Below are positions 19,106-27,989 of a stretch of DNA of 64,000 bases, in pieces. The notes beneath the pieces are model-generated. The model searched no databases and was not told the DNA's origin. It was given only the letters and a program-made list of their open reading frames with translations. Origin of the DNA: Bacteroidota bacterium (lineage in GTDB: Bacteria; Bacteroidota; Ignavibacteria; UBA10030; UBA8401); the NCBI GenBank assembly GCA_035506275.1, contig DATJPT010000008.1, forward strand, positions 310,001-374,000. Direction: 5' to 3'. The position numbers and the translations under genes were made by a program. Each line of letters begins with the position of its first letter. The first letter of the stretch is position 1.

Positions 19106-20152
19106 TTATTTGGGAAGTGCGGCGGCATGGGCGCGGCGGTAGGCCCGGACATTCTTCAGGTGTTCGTCGAACGTCCGTGCAAACCGATGCCCTCCGAGGC
19201 CGTCGGCAACAAAATACAGGTAGTTATGTTGTGCGGGATATAACGCGGCAAGAATCGATTTCCTTCCAGGATTGTTGATCGGTCCGGGGGGGAGTCCGTA
19301 ATTCTGGTAGGTATTGTACGGGGATGCTATTTTCAGGTCGTTGTAGAGAAGCCGGCGCGGACCGTCGGGGATGAGATATTGAATCGTGGGGTCGGCCTCC
19401 AATTTCATGCCTCGGCGGAGACGATTGTAGTACAATCCTGCAATGATCGGGCGTTCGCGATCCAAGACCGTTTCCCCCTCGACAATGGAGGCCATCGTCA
19501 GGACCTGGCCGATCGTCATCCGCATTTTCCTGGCCCGTTCTTGCAGACTGTCGGCAAAGAATTTTCGGAACTCTCCCAGCATATCGCGAATGATCTCCTT
19601 TTCATCCACCTGCCAATAGAATTCATAGGTATCCGGAAGCAGAAACCCTTCCAGCGAAGAGGCGCCGTGATTCTTCAGCTGAATGAGCGACGTGTCGCTA
19701 AGCTCCTGTGCCAGTTTGGCCGAATCAATACCTACCTCCTTCCTCAGGATCCTGGCGATCTGCGTGCCGCGCAAGCCTTCATAGATGGTGACGGAAGGAT
19801 TCGCTGTCGATGTACCGGTGCTGATGGCATAGAGAATTTCCCTGTTGGACATGCCGCTCGTGAAACTGTACTTTCCGATCTTGATCTTCCCGGCATAGCC
19901 GAAAACCTTTCCGCTGATCTTGAACAATGTCGGATGGTTCAAAAGACCCGACGCCGAGAATGCATCGACCGCCTGGGAAAAACTTTCTCCGCGGCTGACA
20001 GTGACGATCTTAGGAGACGGGTCGAATGAATTGGATTCCCAGAGAAGAAAATAGAGGGACGCAAGGACCAGCAGCACGACAACGACGGCTGACGTTTGAA
20101 GGAGCTTGACTGAACGACTGTTACTTTTGGGAAGGAGATTTTTTGCGTTCAC
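19106..20152 (-). CDS. mltG: Endolytic peptidoglycan transglycosylase MltG
   Basis: A YceG-like protein of 348 residues with one N-terminal transmembrane helix (AVVVVLLVLASLYFLLW), a LysM-like region and the catalytic domain with ASIVEGETVLDRERP and YYNRLRRGMKLEADPTIQYL. The glutamate in IVEGE is the catalytic residue by family comparison. MltG cuts nascent glycan strands and ends their polymerisation. The start is GTG 20152, which lies 32 nt inside the upstream chorismate mutase gene, so translation is probably coupled. Confidence 0.95.
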   Translation of the reverse strand: MNAKNLLPKSNSRSVKLLQTSAVVVVLLVLASLYFLLWESNSFDPSPKIVTVSRGESFSQAVDAFSASGLLNHPTLFKISGKVFGYAGKIKIGKYSFTSGMSNREILYAISTGTSTANPSVTIYEGLRGTQIARILRKEVGIDSAKLAQELSDTSLIQLKNHGASSLEGFLLPDTYEFYWQVDEKEIIRDMLGEFRKFFADSLQERARKMRMTIGQVLTMASIVEGETVLDRERPIIAGLYYNRLRRGMKLEADPTIQYLIPDGPRRLLYNDLKIASPYNTYQNYGLPPGPINNPGRKSILAALYPAQHNYLYFVADGLGGHRFARTFDEHLKNVRAYRRAHAAALPK

Positions 20153-20420
20153 TCATTGCCTCACGTTCAAGTTTACGGGATTCATCGATGATGCGTTCGA
20201 ACAGCCGGCGGAGCGCCGCGTCGGAAAGCGGGCCTTTATTGGCGCCGAGGACATTTTCCAGGACCTCATGTTCGCGTTTTGGAGAATATGCATCGAGCCC
20301 GAGCTGTTCTTTTATCTTTCCGATTTCGTCGGCGTACCTGGCGCGTTCATTCAGCAGGTCGACCAATGTTTTATCGATGTTGTCAATTTTGATCCGCCAC
20401 TCATCTATAGAAGAACCCAT
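20121..20420 (-). CDS. Chorismate mutase, AroQ class
   Basis: A 99-residue all-helical AroQ domain: IDEWRIKIDNIDKTLVDLLNERARYADEIGKIKE, with the catalytic Arg of the first helix, then YSPKREHEVLENV and a C-terminal helix LFERIIDESRKLE. It converts chorismate to prephenate for Phe/Tyr synthesis. It stands alone, not fused to prephenate dehydratase or DAHP synthase. It follows trpA by about 50 nt and overlaps mltG by 32 nt in another frame. Confidence 0.92.
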   Translation of the reverse strand: MGSSIDEWRIKIDNIDKTLVDLLNERARYADEIGKIKEQLGLDAYSPKREHEVLENVLGANKGPLSDAALRRLFERIIDESRKLEREAMSERKKSPSQK

Positions 20421-20470
20421 CGTCTGTCCCTGATTGGTTGTGGGGAACGGTCCAGCGTGACACAGTGTGA

Positions 20471-21259
20471 TTATCGTTCCTGCAGCGAAGAGAGAAATTC
20501 CTGCGACGATGCAACGACGCGATCGATGCCCGATTCGTTCTCGATGCTGCGAAGCAGCGCAGAGCCGACGACGACGCCGTCCGCGTACCGGCAGATCGAG
20601 ACGACGTGCTCCCGCTTTGAAATTCCAAAACCAACGACGAACGGCTTGACAGTGTTCGCTTTCACGCGCTGCAGGAAGCCGTCCAGCGTTCCGTCAAAGT
20701 TCGACCGGGCGCCCGTCACCCCCGTGACCGAAACACAATACGAAAAATCGCTGGAGAGAGAATCAAGATATTTGATCCTTTCCGCCGGAGTCGTGGGGGC
20801 GACAAGGAAAATATTGCTCACATCGTATTTAGCGGACAATGACCTCCACACCTCGCTTTCTTCGGGAAGCAGGTCCGGAACAATGACTCCGTCGATCCCG
20901 CATTGATCGGCGTCCCGAAGAAAATTCTCCATCCCGTACCGGAAGATCGGATTCAAATAGCCCATCAACACGATCGGGACGGCTGTCTCGCGCCGTGCCG
21001 CGCGAACGGACTCCAGAATTCTTCCCACTGTCGCCCCGTTTTGGATCGCGACATGGGACGAATGCTGAATGGTCGTGCCGTCCGCGATCGGGTCTGAGAA
21101 CGGAATGCCTACCTCGATCAGACTCGCGCCGGCTTTCTCCAGGCCGAGGATCAACGGAACAGTCGTCCCGCGAACCGGAAATTCAGGCGTGATGTATGGA
21201 ATGAGCGCCTTCCTGTTTTGAGATCGGAGCTGTTGGAAAAGAGTATGAATACGGTTCAC
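20471..21259 (-). CDS. trpA: Tryptophan synthase alpha subunit
   Basis: A 262-residue TIM barrel that cleaves indole-3-glycerol phosphate to indole. The catalytic glutamate and aspartate are in SLIEVGIPFSDPIADGTTIQ. GYLNPIFRYG, DGVIVPDLLPEES and VTGVTGAR are further family motifs, and VVGFGISKREHV is the phosphate-binding loop. The start is GTG 21259. No trpB or other trp genes are in the window; the neighbour is an aroQ gene, so the aromatic genes here are a dispersed pair. Confidence 0.96.
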   Translation of the reverse strand: MNRIHTLFQQLRSQNRKALIPYITPEFPVRGTTVPLILGLEKAGASLIEVGIPFSDPIADGTTIQHSSHVAIQNGATVGRILESVRAARRETAVPIVLMGYLNPIFRYGMENFLRDADQCGIDGVIVPDLLPEESEVWRSLSAKYDVSNIFLVAPTTPAERIKYLDSLSSDFSYCVSVTGVTGARSNFDGTLDGFLQRVKANTVKPFVVGFGISKREHVVSICRYADGVVVGSALLRSIENESGIDRVVASSQEFLSSLQER

Positions 21260-21273
21260 GGGTGAAATCGGCG

Positions 21274-22296
21274 TCAGTTGGTAGATTGAGCGGTCAGTCC
21301 CAGTGCCGCGACAGCGCTCTCCGCGATCGAAGAAAACAACCCATGCAAAAATTTTCTATGCCCTACGGCAGCGATCATCGCGCCGTTATCGGTGCAATAC
21401 TCAAGCTTCGGCATAAAGAGCCGCACACCGGCATGCGACGCGGCGTCGATCATCGAACGCCGAAGCCCGGAATTCGCAGAAACTCCGCCTGCCATTGCAA
21501 CATCGTTGATACCAAATTTTTGGGCGGCGGCCATCGTTTTGCCGACAAGCACTTCCACGATCGATGCCTGAAAGCTCGCACAAATGTCGGCCAGGCGGTC
21601 CGGAAGGACCTCCCCATGATCTCTCAAGTAATAGAGGACGGAGGTTTTGATCCCGCTGAAACTGAATCCAAATGGGTCATCGTCAAGGAACGAGCGGGGA
21701 AAATCGATCGCCGCAGCATTTCCTTTTTTTGCCAGGGCATCGACCTTCGGCCCTCCGGGATAACCAAGGTCCAGCATTTTTGCGACCTTATCGAAGGCCT
21801 CCCCCGCGGCATCATCCCGCGTCTGGCCAACCACTTCATAGTTGAAATCCCCGCGCACAAGGACCAATTCGGTGTGCCCGCCGGAAACGGTAAGACAGAG
21901 AAACGGAAAGGCCGGACTCGGTTCTTCGATGAAGTTCGAATAGATGTGCGCTTCCATGTGATTGACGCCGATGAAAGGAATTTTCAATCCGTAGGCAAAC
22001 GACTTCCCGAAATTCAATCCTACAAGAAGTGAACCCATCAGCCCCGGGCCGATAACGCCGGCGACGGCGGAGAGTTCATCCTGTCCGACGCCGGCCTTCA
22101 ATAAGGCCTCCTGGACGATCGGAATCATCAATTTCTGGTGCGCCCGCGACGCAAGTTCGGGGACGACTCCCCCGTATTGTTCATGAACAAATTGGGACGA
22201 GACGATATTCGAGAGGAGTATGCCGTTGCGCATAACGGCGGCGGACGTTTCATCGCAGGAAGTTTCTATGCCAAGAATTGTCACCGGAGCATTCAT
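21274..22296 (-). CDS. tsaD: tRNA N6-threonylcarbamoyladenosine transferase TsaD
   Basis: A 340-residue ASKHA-fold protein. ILGIETSCDETSAAVM begins it, HMEAHIYSNF gives the two metal-binding histidines, and CLTVSGGHTELVLV, GEAFDKVAKMLDLGYPGGP and AMAGGVSANSGLR complete the family pattern. With TsaB and TsaE it places the threonylcarbamoyl group on A37 of ANN-decoding tRNAs. The start is ATG 22296. It is the first gene of a minus-strand run with trpA 15 nt after it. Confidence 0.97.
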   Translation of the reverse strand: MNAPVTILGIETSCDETSAAVMRNGILLSNIVSSQFVHEQYGGVVPELASRAHQKLMIPIVQEALLKAGVGQDELSAVAGVIGPGLMGSLLVGLNFGKSFAYGLKIPFIGVNHMEAHIYSNFIEEPSPAFPFLCLTVSGGHTELVLVRGDFNYEVVGQTRDDAAGEAFDKVAKMLDLGYPGGPKVDALAKKGNAAAIDFPRSFLDDDPFGFSFSGIKTSVLYYLRDHGEVLPDRLADICASFQASIVEVLVGKTMAAAQKFGINDVAMAGGVSANSGLRRSMIDAASHAGVRLFMPKLEYCTDNGAMIAAVGHRKFLHGLFSSIAESAVAALGLTAQSTN

Positions 22297-22327
22297 GTTC
22301 TCAATATAACAATTGAGATATGAATGT

Positions 22328-22373
22328 CAAAAAGAGCGGGACGAGCCTGCATCTCGGCCCCCGCTCCTTTTTC
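22328..22373. terminator. Symmetrical terminator-like hairpin between tsaD and dacB-like gene
   Basis: GAGCGGG at 22334-22340 pairs with CCCGCTC at 22360-22366, with an inner CGAG/CTCG pair. Both strands have a run of five T just 3' of the stem. It lies in the divergent region between tsaD and the PBP4 gene, where no gene ends, so it could act as an attenuator for either gene or be left from a lost gene. Confidence 0.6.
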
Positions 22374-22443
22374 TTGCACGCACAAAAGAATTTATCTACA
22401 TTGAACTGCGTCCGATCGTTCGCAAAAACAACGAACACCTCCG

Positions 22444-23925
22444 TTGAAAAAATATCTCTTATTTCCGGTACTGACAATAATCGCTCTGACGCTGCAGAGT
22501 TGTTCCACTCTTGAGCGGTTGACACGCGGCGAAACTCCTCTGGAGCAATTTCGACGACGAGTGGACGCTCTTTTTGCCGATTCTTTGTTTACGGCAACGA
22601 CATGCGGAATCAAGATCGTCTCTCTTGAGAACGGCGAAACTCTCTATGAGCGCGAAGCGAAAACGCTCCTCCGGCCCGCTTCGAACATGAAATTGGTCAC
22701 CTCGGCAGCGGCACTGGCGACGTTGGGACCGCATTTCTCCTTCAAGACCGAACTCTACGCAGACACGGCGAGCAGCAATGATACGCTCCTCGGGAATATT
22801 TATGTGAGGGGATTTGGAGATCCCGATCTCACTTCGGCGCAGCTGGCAGATCTCCTTTCGACGCTGAAGACCAAAGGGATCGCTCACATCGGCGGGAACG
22901 TGATCGGCGACGCAAGCTATTTCGACGATGAGCGTTGGGGAACCGGGTGGATGTGGGACGACGAGCCGTCGGGGTTTGCCGCCTACAACTCCGCGCTTTC
23001 GATCAACCGCAATTGCGTCGAGGTGACCGTCACGCCGGCTCAGAATGCCGGGGATACCGCCATTGTCGCCATCGATCCTCCAACGCATTACGTTTCTCTT
23101 CTCGCCGCGGCAACCACGTCGCCCGACACTGCACCATTGACGCTTGAGATATCACGAAAATTCAAGGAACGGCTCAACGTCATAACGGTCAGAGGGCAAA
23201 TTCCGCGCGGATCAAAGCCCCAGAAGGAAGAGCTCTCCGTCTGGCAACCCGAGATGTACTTCCTCACGCAAGTGAAGGAAGAATTACAGCGTGAGAATAT
23301 TTCCTTCGATGGGAAGCTGCTGCTCGACACGATCCCGCGGTCCGCCCTCCTGCTCGGCCGGCATCTGCAGCCGATCGATTCGATGGTCGTCTATCTGAAT
23401 AAAATGAGCGATAATCTCTCTGCTGAGAACGCGCTGAAGAGCATCGGAGCGGAATGCTGCGGAATTCCCGGAACGACGCTCCACGGCATCTCGGCAGTGA
23501 AACGGACACTTTCTACTTTCGGCATCGACACCGCAAAGTTTCTCATGGTGGATGGGTCGGGCGTCTCTCACTATGATTTGCTGACGCCGGAACTATTGGT
23601 CTCGCTTCTTCGGGGAATGTACTCCAGGAAGGATCTTTTCGATCTCTACTATTCCTCGCTTCCCAACGCCGGCGTCGATGGGCTCCTGGCAAATAGGATG
23701 AAAGGAACGCCGGCGCAGAATAATCTTCACGCAAAGACCGGCACTCTGGGCGGGGTGAGCGCTCTCTCAGGATACGTGACGACCACCGACGGAGAAATGC
23801 TTTGCTTCTCGATGATGATGCAGAATTATATCGGGTCGGGAGAACCGTATAGAAGAATCCAGGACGCCATCGGCTCACTCATGGCAGGTTTTTCGCGGAC
23901 GCACTCCACGAACGGCCAAAAATAG
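22444..23925 (+). CDS. dacB: D-alanyl-D-alanine carboxypeptidase/endopeptidase, PBP4 type (S13)
   Basis: A 493-residue lipoprotein with the lipobox LQSC at Cys20. S13 motifs are SNMK (nucleophile Ser80, Lys83), SDNLSAEN (SxN motif) and HAKTGTLGGVS (KTG motif). GFGDPDLTSAQLADLL and GNVIGDASYFDDERWGTGW belong to the inserted domain of PBP4. It trims or cuts peptide cross-links of peptidoglycan in the periplasm. The start is TTG 22444. No obvious ribosome binding site precedes it, and it is divergent from tsaD. Confidence 0.93.
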   Translation: MKKYLLFPVLTIIALTLQSCSTLERLTRGETPLEQFRRRVDALFADSLFTATTCGIKIVSLENGETLYEREAKTLLRPASNMKLVTSAAALATLGPHFSFKTELYADTASSNDTLLGNIYVRGFGDPDLTSAQLADLLSTLKTKGIAHIGGNVIGDASYFDDERWGTGWMWDDEPSGFAAYNSALSINRNCVEVTVTPAQNAGDTAIVAIDPPTHYVSLLAAATTSPDTAPLTLEISRKFKERLNVITVRGQIPRGSKPQKEELSVWQPEMYFLTQVKEELQRENISFDGKLLLDTIPRSALLLGRHLQPIDSMVVYLNKMSDNLSAENALKSIGAECCGIPGTTLHGISAVKRTLSTFGIDTAKFLMVDGSGVSHYDLLTPELLVSLLRGMYSRKDLFDLYYSSLPNAGVDGLLANRMKGTPAQNNLHAKTGTLGGVSALSGYVTTTDGEMLCFSMMMQNYIGSGEPYRRIQDAIGSLMAGFSRTHSTNGQK

Positions 23926-23955
23926 AGCGGCCGCCGAAACTTTCTTCAGCGGCCG
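23918..23955 (-). terminator. Probable terminator for the DUF4097 gene
   Basis: CGGCCGCCGAA (23928-23938) pairs with TTCAGCGGCCG (23945-23955) with one mismatch. On the minus strand it is followed within 5 nt by a run of five T, inside the end of the convergent PBP4 gene. On the plus strand there is no T-run, so it fits the minus-strand gene better. Confidence 0.6.
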
Positions 23956-23980
23956 TATCGCCGGTTCTCTTCTAACAAGA

Positions 23981-24988
23981 TTACTTCAACGCTTTTACGC
24001 GCACGTCCCCGCCGGAAGTCTCCGCCCGGATCACATTCCCCCCCCCGTTGATCTTTCCGCGCAGTTCGTCGTCCGCCATGTCTCCTTTGACGGTGATCGG
24101 CAGTTCGCACCTGACTTTTCCGCCGCTCGTCGACGCTTCGAGGTTTGCCGAGATAGAGTCGTTGACAAAAATATTGATATCCCCTCCCGAGCTGTGGATG
24201 TCAACGCCCTTGTTGTCTCCGATCAATTTGAGCATGACGCTGCCGCCGGACGTTTCCGCGTGAACGTTTCCGTCGATACCGGAGAGCTCGATCTCGCCGC
24301 CGGAGGTTTCGACATTGACCCCGCCTGCAACTTCGTCGGCATGGACGTTCCCGCCAGAAGTGACGCCTTTCAGCCCCCCCTTGATCTTGCGAACGTCGAT
24401 GTTCCCTCCGGAAGTATTGATGTCGACCGTCCCGTTGACGTCGTCGATCGTCAGATTGCCTCCGCTCGTCTCGAAGCGTACATCCCCGTCAAGGTCGCGC
24501 AGCGTCATATTTCCGCCGGAGGTATTTGCCTTGATGAAAAACTTTTTCGGAACGGTAACATGGAACCGCACGTCCAGATCGCCCATATCCCATTTAAAAA
24601 AATTATTATCGTTCGCTTTGCCGATGATCGAGATCCGGTCGGGGCTTTCCGAAAACCGGACGTCGAATTTATCGGAACGGCGGTCGCTCCCCTCGATATC
24701 GACTTTTACGAGGACCTCCTCTTTATCCCATGTGACGATATCGACATCCCCGGCGTCGGTGTCGAGCAGAAGATTGCCCCCGCTTTTCACTGAGAAATTC
24801 TTTTCGATGTGCCGGTTGGTCGACGAAGATTCATCGTGACCGAACATCGATCGCAGTTCATCCCGCGGCGAATCCGAAGACGGGTTGTCGAACTGCGAAT
24901 TCGAATAAAGGACCATCACGCCGCCGAACATGATGCCGACAGCGATAAAGACAATTATTTTAGCCCATGAGGAAGGTGATATTTTCAT
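23981..24988 (-). CDS. DUF4097 beta-strand repeat protein
   Basis: A 335-residue protein with an N-terminal membrane helix (IIVFIAVGIMFGGVMVLY). From about residue 145 it consists of short repeats of roughly 20 residues centred on TSGGN or TSGGD, each forming one rung of a parallel beta-helix or solenoid, as in DUF4097/DUF4098 families. The remainder faces the periplasm or outside. The start ATG 24988 lies after a GGAGC-like site. Function is unknown; related proteins are often near stress sigma factors. It stands alone, converging on the PBP4 gene. Confidence 0.85.
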   Translation of the reverse strand: MKISPSSWAKIIVFIAVGIMFGGVMVLYSNSQFDNPSSDSPRDELRSMFGHDESSSTNRHIEKNFSVKSGGNLLLDTDAGDVDIVTWDKEEVLVKVDIEGSDRRSDKFDVRFSESPDRISIIGKANDNNFFKWDMGDLDVRFHVTVPKKFFIKANTSGGNMTLRDLDGDVRFETSGGNLTIDDVNGTVDINTSGGNIDVRKIKGGLKGVTSGGNVHADEVAGGVNVETSGGEIELSGIDGNVHAETSGGSVMLKLIGDNKGVDIHSSGGDINIFVNDSISANLEASTSGGKVRCELPITVKGDMADDELRGKINGGGNVIRAETSGGDVRVKALK

Positions 24989-25179
24989 AGCCGCTCCTTG
25001 GTTTTATATTCTTTTCCCCTCGTTCACATAACGAATATTTTAGAGAAAAGTTGCAGGGTATTCACGGCAAATCGTTTGCAGATACTCCCTTTTGTTCCAT
25101 GGATCAATGGCGATGGTGCCTATGTCATTGCTTCTCGCTGGCCTTTTTTGTATCATTTTTCACCACCAACTTCCGGATT

Positions 25180-26148
25180 ATGATCAAATTTCCATTGCTG
25201 TTAACGGCGGCAGTTCTTTTCACATCGTGCAATCAGCGTCCAGAAAGCCCGCATCCGCAGCAATCGCCGCCATCCCAAACACTCCCGGCAAAAATCGCCA
25301 TGCCCGAGTTCGACGGTCAAAAAGCATTCTCGTATCTGAAGGCGCAGACGGATTTCGGTCCGCGCAACCCGAATTCAATCGGACACCAACAGTGCCTGGA
25401 ATACCTCTCGCATGAGCTGTCACGCTATGCAGAACACGTGACACGGCAGGATTTTATTCACCACGGGTACGGCGGCGAAATTTTACGACTGACGAACATT
25501 TTCGGAACCTTCAACAGTTCGGCAACGGACCGAATATTATTGCTGGCTCATTGGGATACTCGTCCGCGATCCGACGAAGAGAAAGACCCTGCCAAGCGGA
25601 ATCAGCCGATCCTTGGCGCGAATGACGGAGCCAGCGGCGTGGCGGTGCTGATGGAAATCGCCGGTCTTCTCAAACAAACTCCCCCGCGCATCGGCGTCGA
25701 CATTCTTTTTGTGGATGGAGAAGATTACGGCACAAGCCACGATCTCGAAAATTATTTTTTGGGTACCCGATATTTTATGAAGGTCAAAAGCGAGAATTAC
25801 AGGCCGCGATTCGCAGTGCTGCTCGATATGGTCGGCTACAAGGACCTCCAGATCCCGATGGAACAAAGCTCCGCGGCCTATGCCCCCGAGGTCGTCGAAC
25901 GGATCTGGTCAACGGCAGAAAATCTCGGCGTCACGCAGTTCATTAATGTCCCCGGGGAGCAAATATCGGACGACCATACGCCTCTCAACGAAGGGGGACT
26001 CCCCGCGGTTGACATTATCGACTTTCAATACCCCTATTGGCACACAACACAGGATACGCCTGACAAATGCAGCGCTGAAAGCCTAGGTGCAGTCGGGAAA
26101 GTGTTAATGCAGGTCATCTATTCAGAATTGCCGGGTACGGGCAAGTAG
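25180..26148 (+). CDS. M28 family lipoprotein, glutaminyl cyclase-like
   Basis: The 322-residue protein begins MIKFPLLLTAAVLFTSC, a lipoprotein signal with Cys17. The zinc-peptidase pattern is LLLAHWDTRPRSDEE (His and Asp ligands), PILGANDGASGVAVLMEIA, LFVDGEDYG (Glu) and IIDFQYPYWHTTQDTPD (last His). This arrangement is shared by M28 aminopeptidases and the QC-like glutaminyl-peptide cyclotransferases; I cannot decide the reaction. An upstream in-frame start at 25051 is unlikely because the lipobox would be internal. It would be anchored in the envelope. Confidence 0.88.
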   Translation: MIKFPLLLTAAVLFTSCNQRPESPHPQQSPPSQTLPAKIAMPEFDGQKAFSYLKAQTDFGPRNPNSIGHQQCLEYLSHELSRYAEHVTRQDFIHHGYGGEILRLTNIFGTFNSSATDRILLLAHWDTRPRSDEEKDPAKRNQPILGANDGASGVAVLMEIAGLLKQTPPRIGVDILFVDGEDYGTSHDLENYFLGTRYFMKVKSENYRPRFAVLLDMVGYKDLQIPMEQSSAAYAPEVVERIWSTAENLGVTQFINVPGEQISDDHTPLNEGGLPAVDIIDFQYPYWHTTQDTPDKCSAESLGAVGKVLMQVIYSELPGTGK

Positions 26149-26202
26149 ATGCATAGGCAATCCATGCAGCTTCGTGAAACGCTCCCCCTCCTTTGACCCG
26201 CT

Positions 26203-27063
26203 ATGAATGAACCGTACGTCGAAGTCGCTCTCCGCCTCGCCGCAGACATTGCCTTGAGAGAGCTTCTTTCTTCTCAACTCTTTGAAATCGGTTTCAACGG
26301 ATTTCTCGAGGACGACGCCGTACTGTATTGTTACATCCCAAAAAGTCACTGGGATGAAGCGGTCGGGATGAAGGTATCGTCGATCGTGAAACAGAACGGC
26401 CTCCCTTTTGACACAATTTCCAGCGTCTCCGAAATTCAGCAGCAGAATTGGAATCAGCAATGGGAAGCATCGATTCAGCCCGTTGCGGTGACGGAGAGCA
26501 TCATCATCACCCCGTCGTGGCGCGATGTGACGAACCCGGACGGACAAGTTGTGTTGATCATCGACCCCAAAATGTCGTTCGGCACAGGCTATCATGAATC
26601 AACGCGGCTGATGCTACGCATCATGGAGCGGGCGATAACGCCGGGTTCGTTCGTCCTCGACGTGGGAACGGGCACCGGGATCCTTGCGATCGCTGCGGTG
26701 AAATTCGGCGCCCGATTTGCGGTGGGAGTCGACATCGATGAATGGTCGTATGTCAACGCTAAAGAAAATGTCGAACGAAACGGATGCGAACAGAAGGTGG
26801 AGATCCGCTTCGGATCGCTCGACGTCGTCACAGAGCACGAATTTGATTTCATCCTTGCAAACATCACACGGAACACCATCACCGAGTTATTTCCTTCGAT
26901 GCTGGAGAAGATCAGTCAGCACGGGACCCTTCTCCTCTCAGGGCTCTTGCGCGACGACTACGATCCCATAAACAAAGTCCTTTCAGAACGTCGATATGCG
27001 ATCCACTTCGTTGAAAGCGAAAATGAATGGATCGGGATAGCGGCGCGGAAGCAAATGACATGA
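26203..27063 (+). CDS. prmA: Ribosomal protein L11 methyltransferase
   Basis: A 286-residue SAM-dependent methyltransferase that trimethylates ribosomal protein L11. The N-terminal substrate-recognition domain precedes DPKMSFGTGYHESTRLML, the SAM motif LDVGTGTGILAIAAVKFG, GVDIDEWSYVNAKEN and LANITRNTITELFP, all diagnostic of PrmA. The gene's stop TGA overlaps the ATG of the phosphatase gene (ATGA), so the two are coupled. Confidence 0.95.
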   Translation: MNEPYVEVALRLAADIALRELLSSQLFEIGFNGFLEDDAVLYCYIPKSHWDEAVGMKVSSIVKQNGLPFDTISSVSEIQQQNWNQQWEASIQPVAVTESIIITPSWRDVTNPDGQVVLIIDPKMSFGTGYHESTRLMLRIMERAITPGSFVLDVGTGTGILAIAAVKFGARFAVGVDIDEWSYVNAKENVERNGCEQKVEIRFGSLDVVTEHEFDFILANITRNTITELFPSMLEKISQHGTLLLSGLLRDDYDPINKVLSERRYAIHFVESENEWIGIAARKQMT

Positions 27064-27989
27064 GAGTAAGCAGCATTGACATCGGCACGAATACCATTCT
27101 GCTGCTCGTTGCCGACATTGGCGTGAACGGGATCGCCAGAGTGGTTCACGACGAACAAGTCATTGCCCGGATCGGCAAGGGGGTCGACGAGAAGCGCGTG
27201 ATCAATCGAGAGACCTTTCATCGCGCCGCGGATTTTCTGCGGAAGTATGGGGGGACATCAACGCGGCTCGGCGCAGAAAAAATCATCGCGGTGGGAACAA
27301 GCGCTCTTCGGGATGCCGCAAACAGAGAGGAATTCCGCGAGTTCATTCTCAAAGAAACCGGCATTGCGATCGAGATCCTCACGGGGAACGACGAAGCGGA
27401 ATGGACGTGCCGCGGCGCCGTGGTCGGCATTGATACTTCCTTCGGTAATTTTACTGTCCTGGATATCGGCGGTGGAAGCACGGAGATCATCGCGGCCGCG
27501 CAATCGGGGATCCTCGACAAGGTAAGCCTTGATATCGGCTGCGTCCGTGTTACAGAACGGCTCCTGCAGACCTCGCCGCCGACAGATCAGGCGCTCGCCG
27601 AGACGAGAGCATTCATCAGACAACAGCTTGAATCCGTCTCTTTCATCCGGTCGTCTATCCCGCTTGCAGTCGGTGTGGCGGGGACCGTCACGACGCTCGC
27701 CGCAATGATGCTTCAATTGCCGCAGTACGATCCGAAGAAAGTCCACGGATATGAACTTCAGCTGGATGATATTGTATCGTCGTTCAATCTCTTAAAAGGT
27801 AAGACCCTGGATGACATCAAGGCCATTCCTCAAATCTCGGCGGGGAGAGCTGATATCCTTTTGGCGGGCATCATGATCTTGCTGGAGTTCATGGATGCCG
27901 CCCGGTTGAGGACAATTGTGGTGAGCGACCGCGGTTTACGCTACGGCATTCTTTTGCGTGAGGTCGAAAAAGGCGGTTCCTCTCATTGA
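27060..27989 (+). CDS. Ppx/GppA family phosphatase
   Basis: A 309-residue actin-fold exopolyphosphatase or pppGpp phosphatase. The phosphate-1 motif is MRVSSIDIGTNTILLLVADI, the phosphate-2 motif is FTVLDIGGGSTEIIAA, and AVGVAGTVTTLAAM is the adenosine-side motif. This is the short form without the HD domain. ATG 27060 overlaps the prmA stop. The 3' end overlaps the convergent lipoprotein gene by 7 nt. Which substrate it prefers cannot be told. Confidence 0.92.
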   Translation: MRVSSIDIGTNTILLLVADIGVNGIARVVHDEQVIARIGKGVDEKRVINRETFHRAADFLRKYGGTSTRLGAEKIIAVGTSALRDAANREEFREFILKETGIAIEILTGNDEAEWTCRGAVVGIDTSFGNFTVLDIGGGSTEIIAAAQSGILDKVSLDIGCVRVTERLLQTSPPTDQALAETRAFIRQQLESVSFIRSSIPLAVGVAGTVTTLAAMMLQLPQYDPKKVHGYELQLDDIVSSFNLLKGKTLDDIKAIPQISAGRADILLAGIMILLEFMDAARLRTIVVSDRGLRYGILLREVEKGGSSH

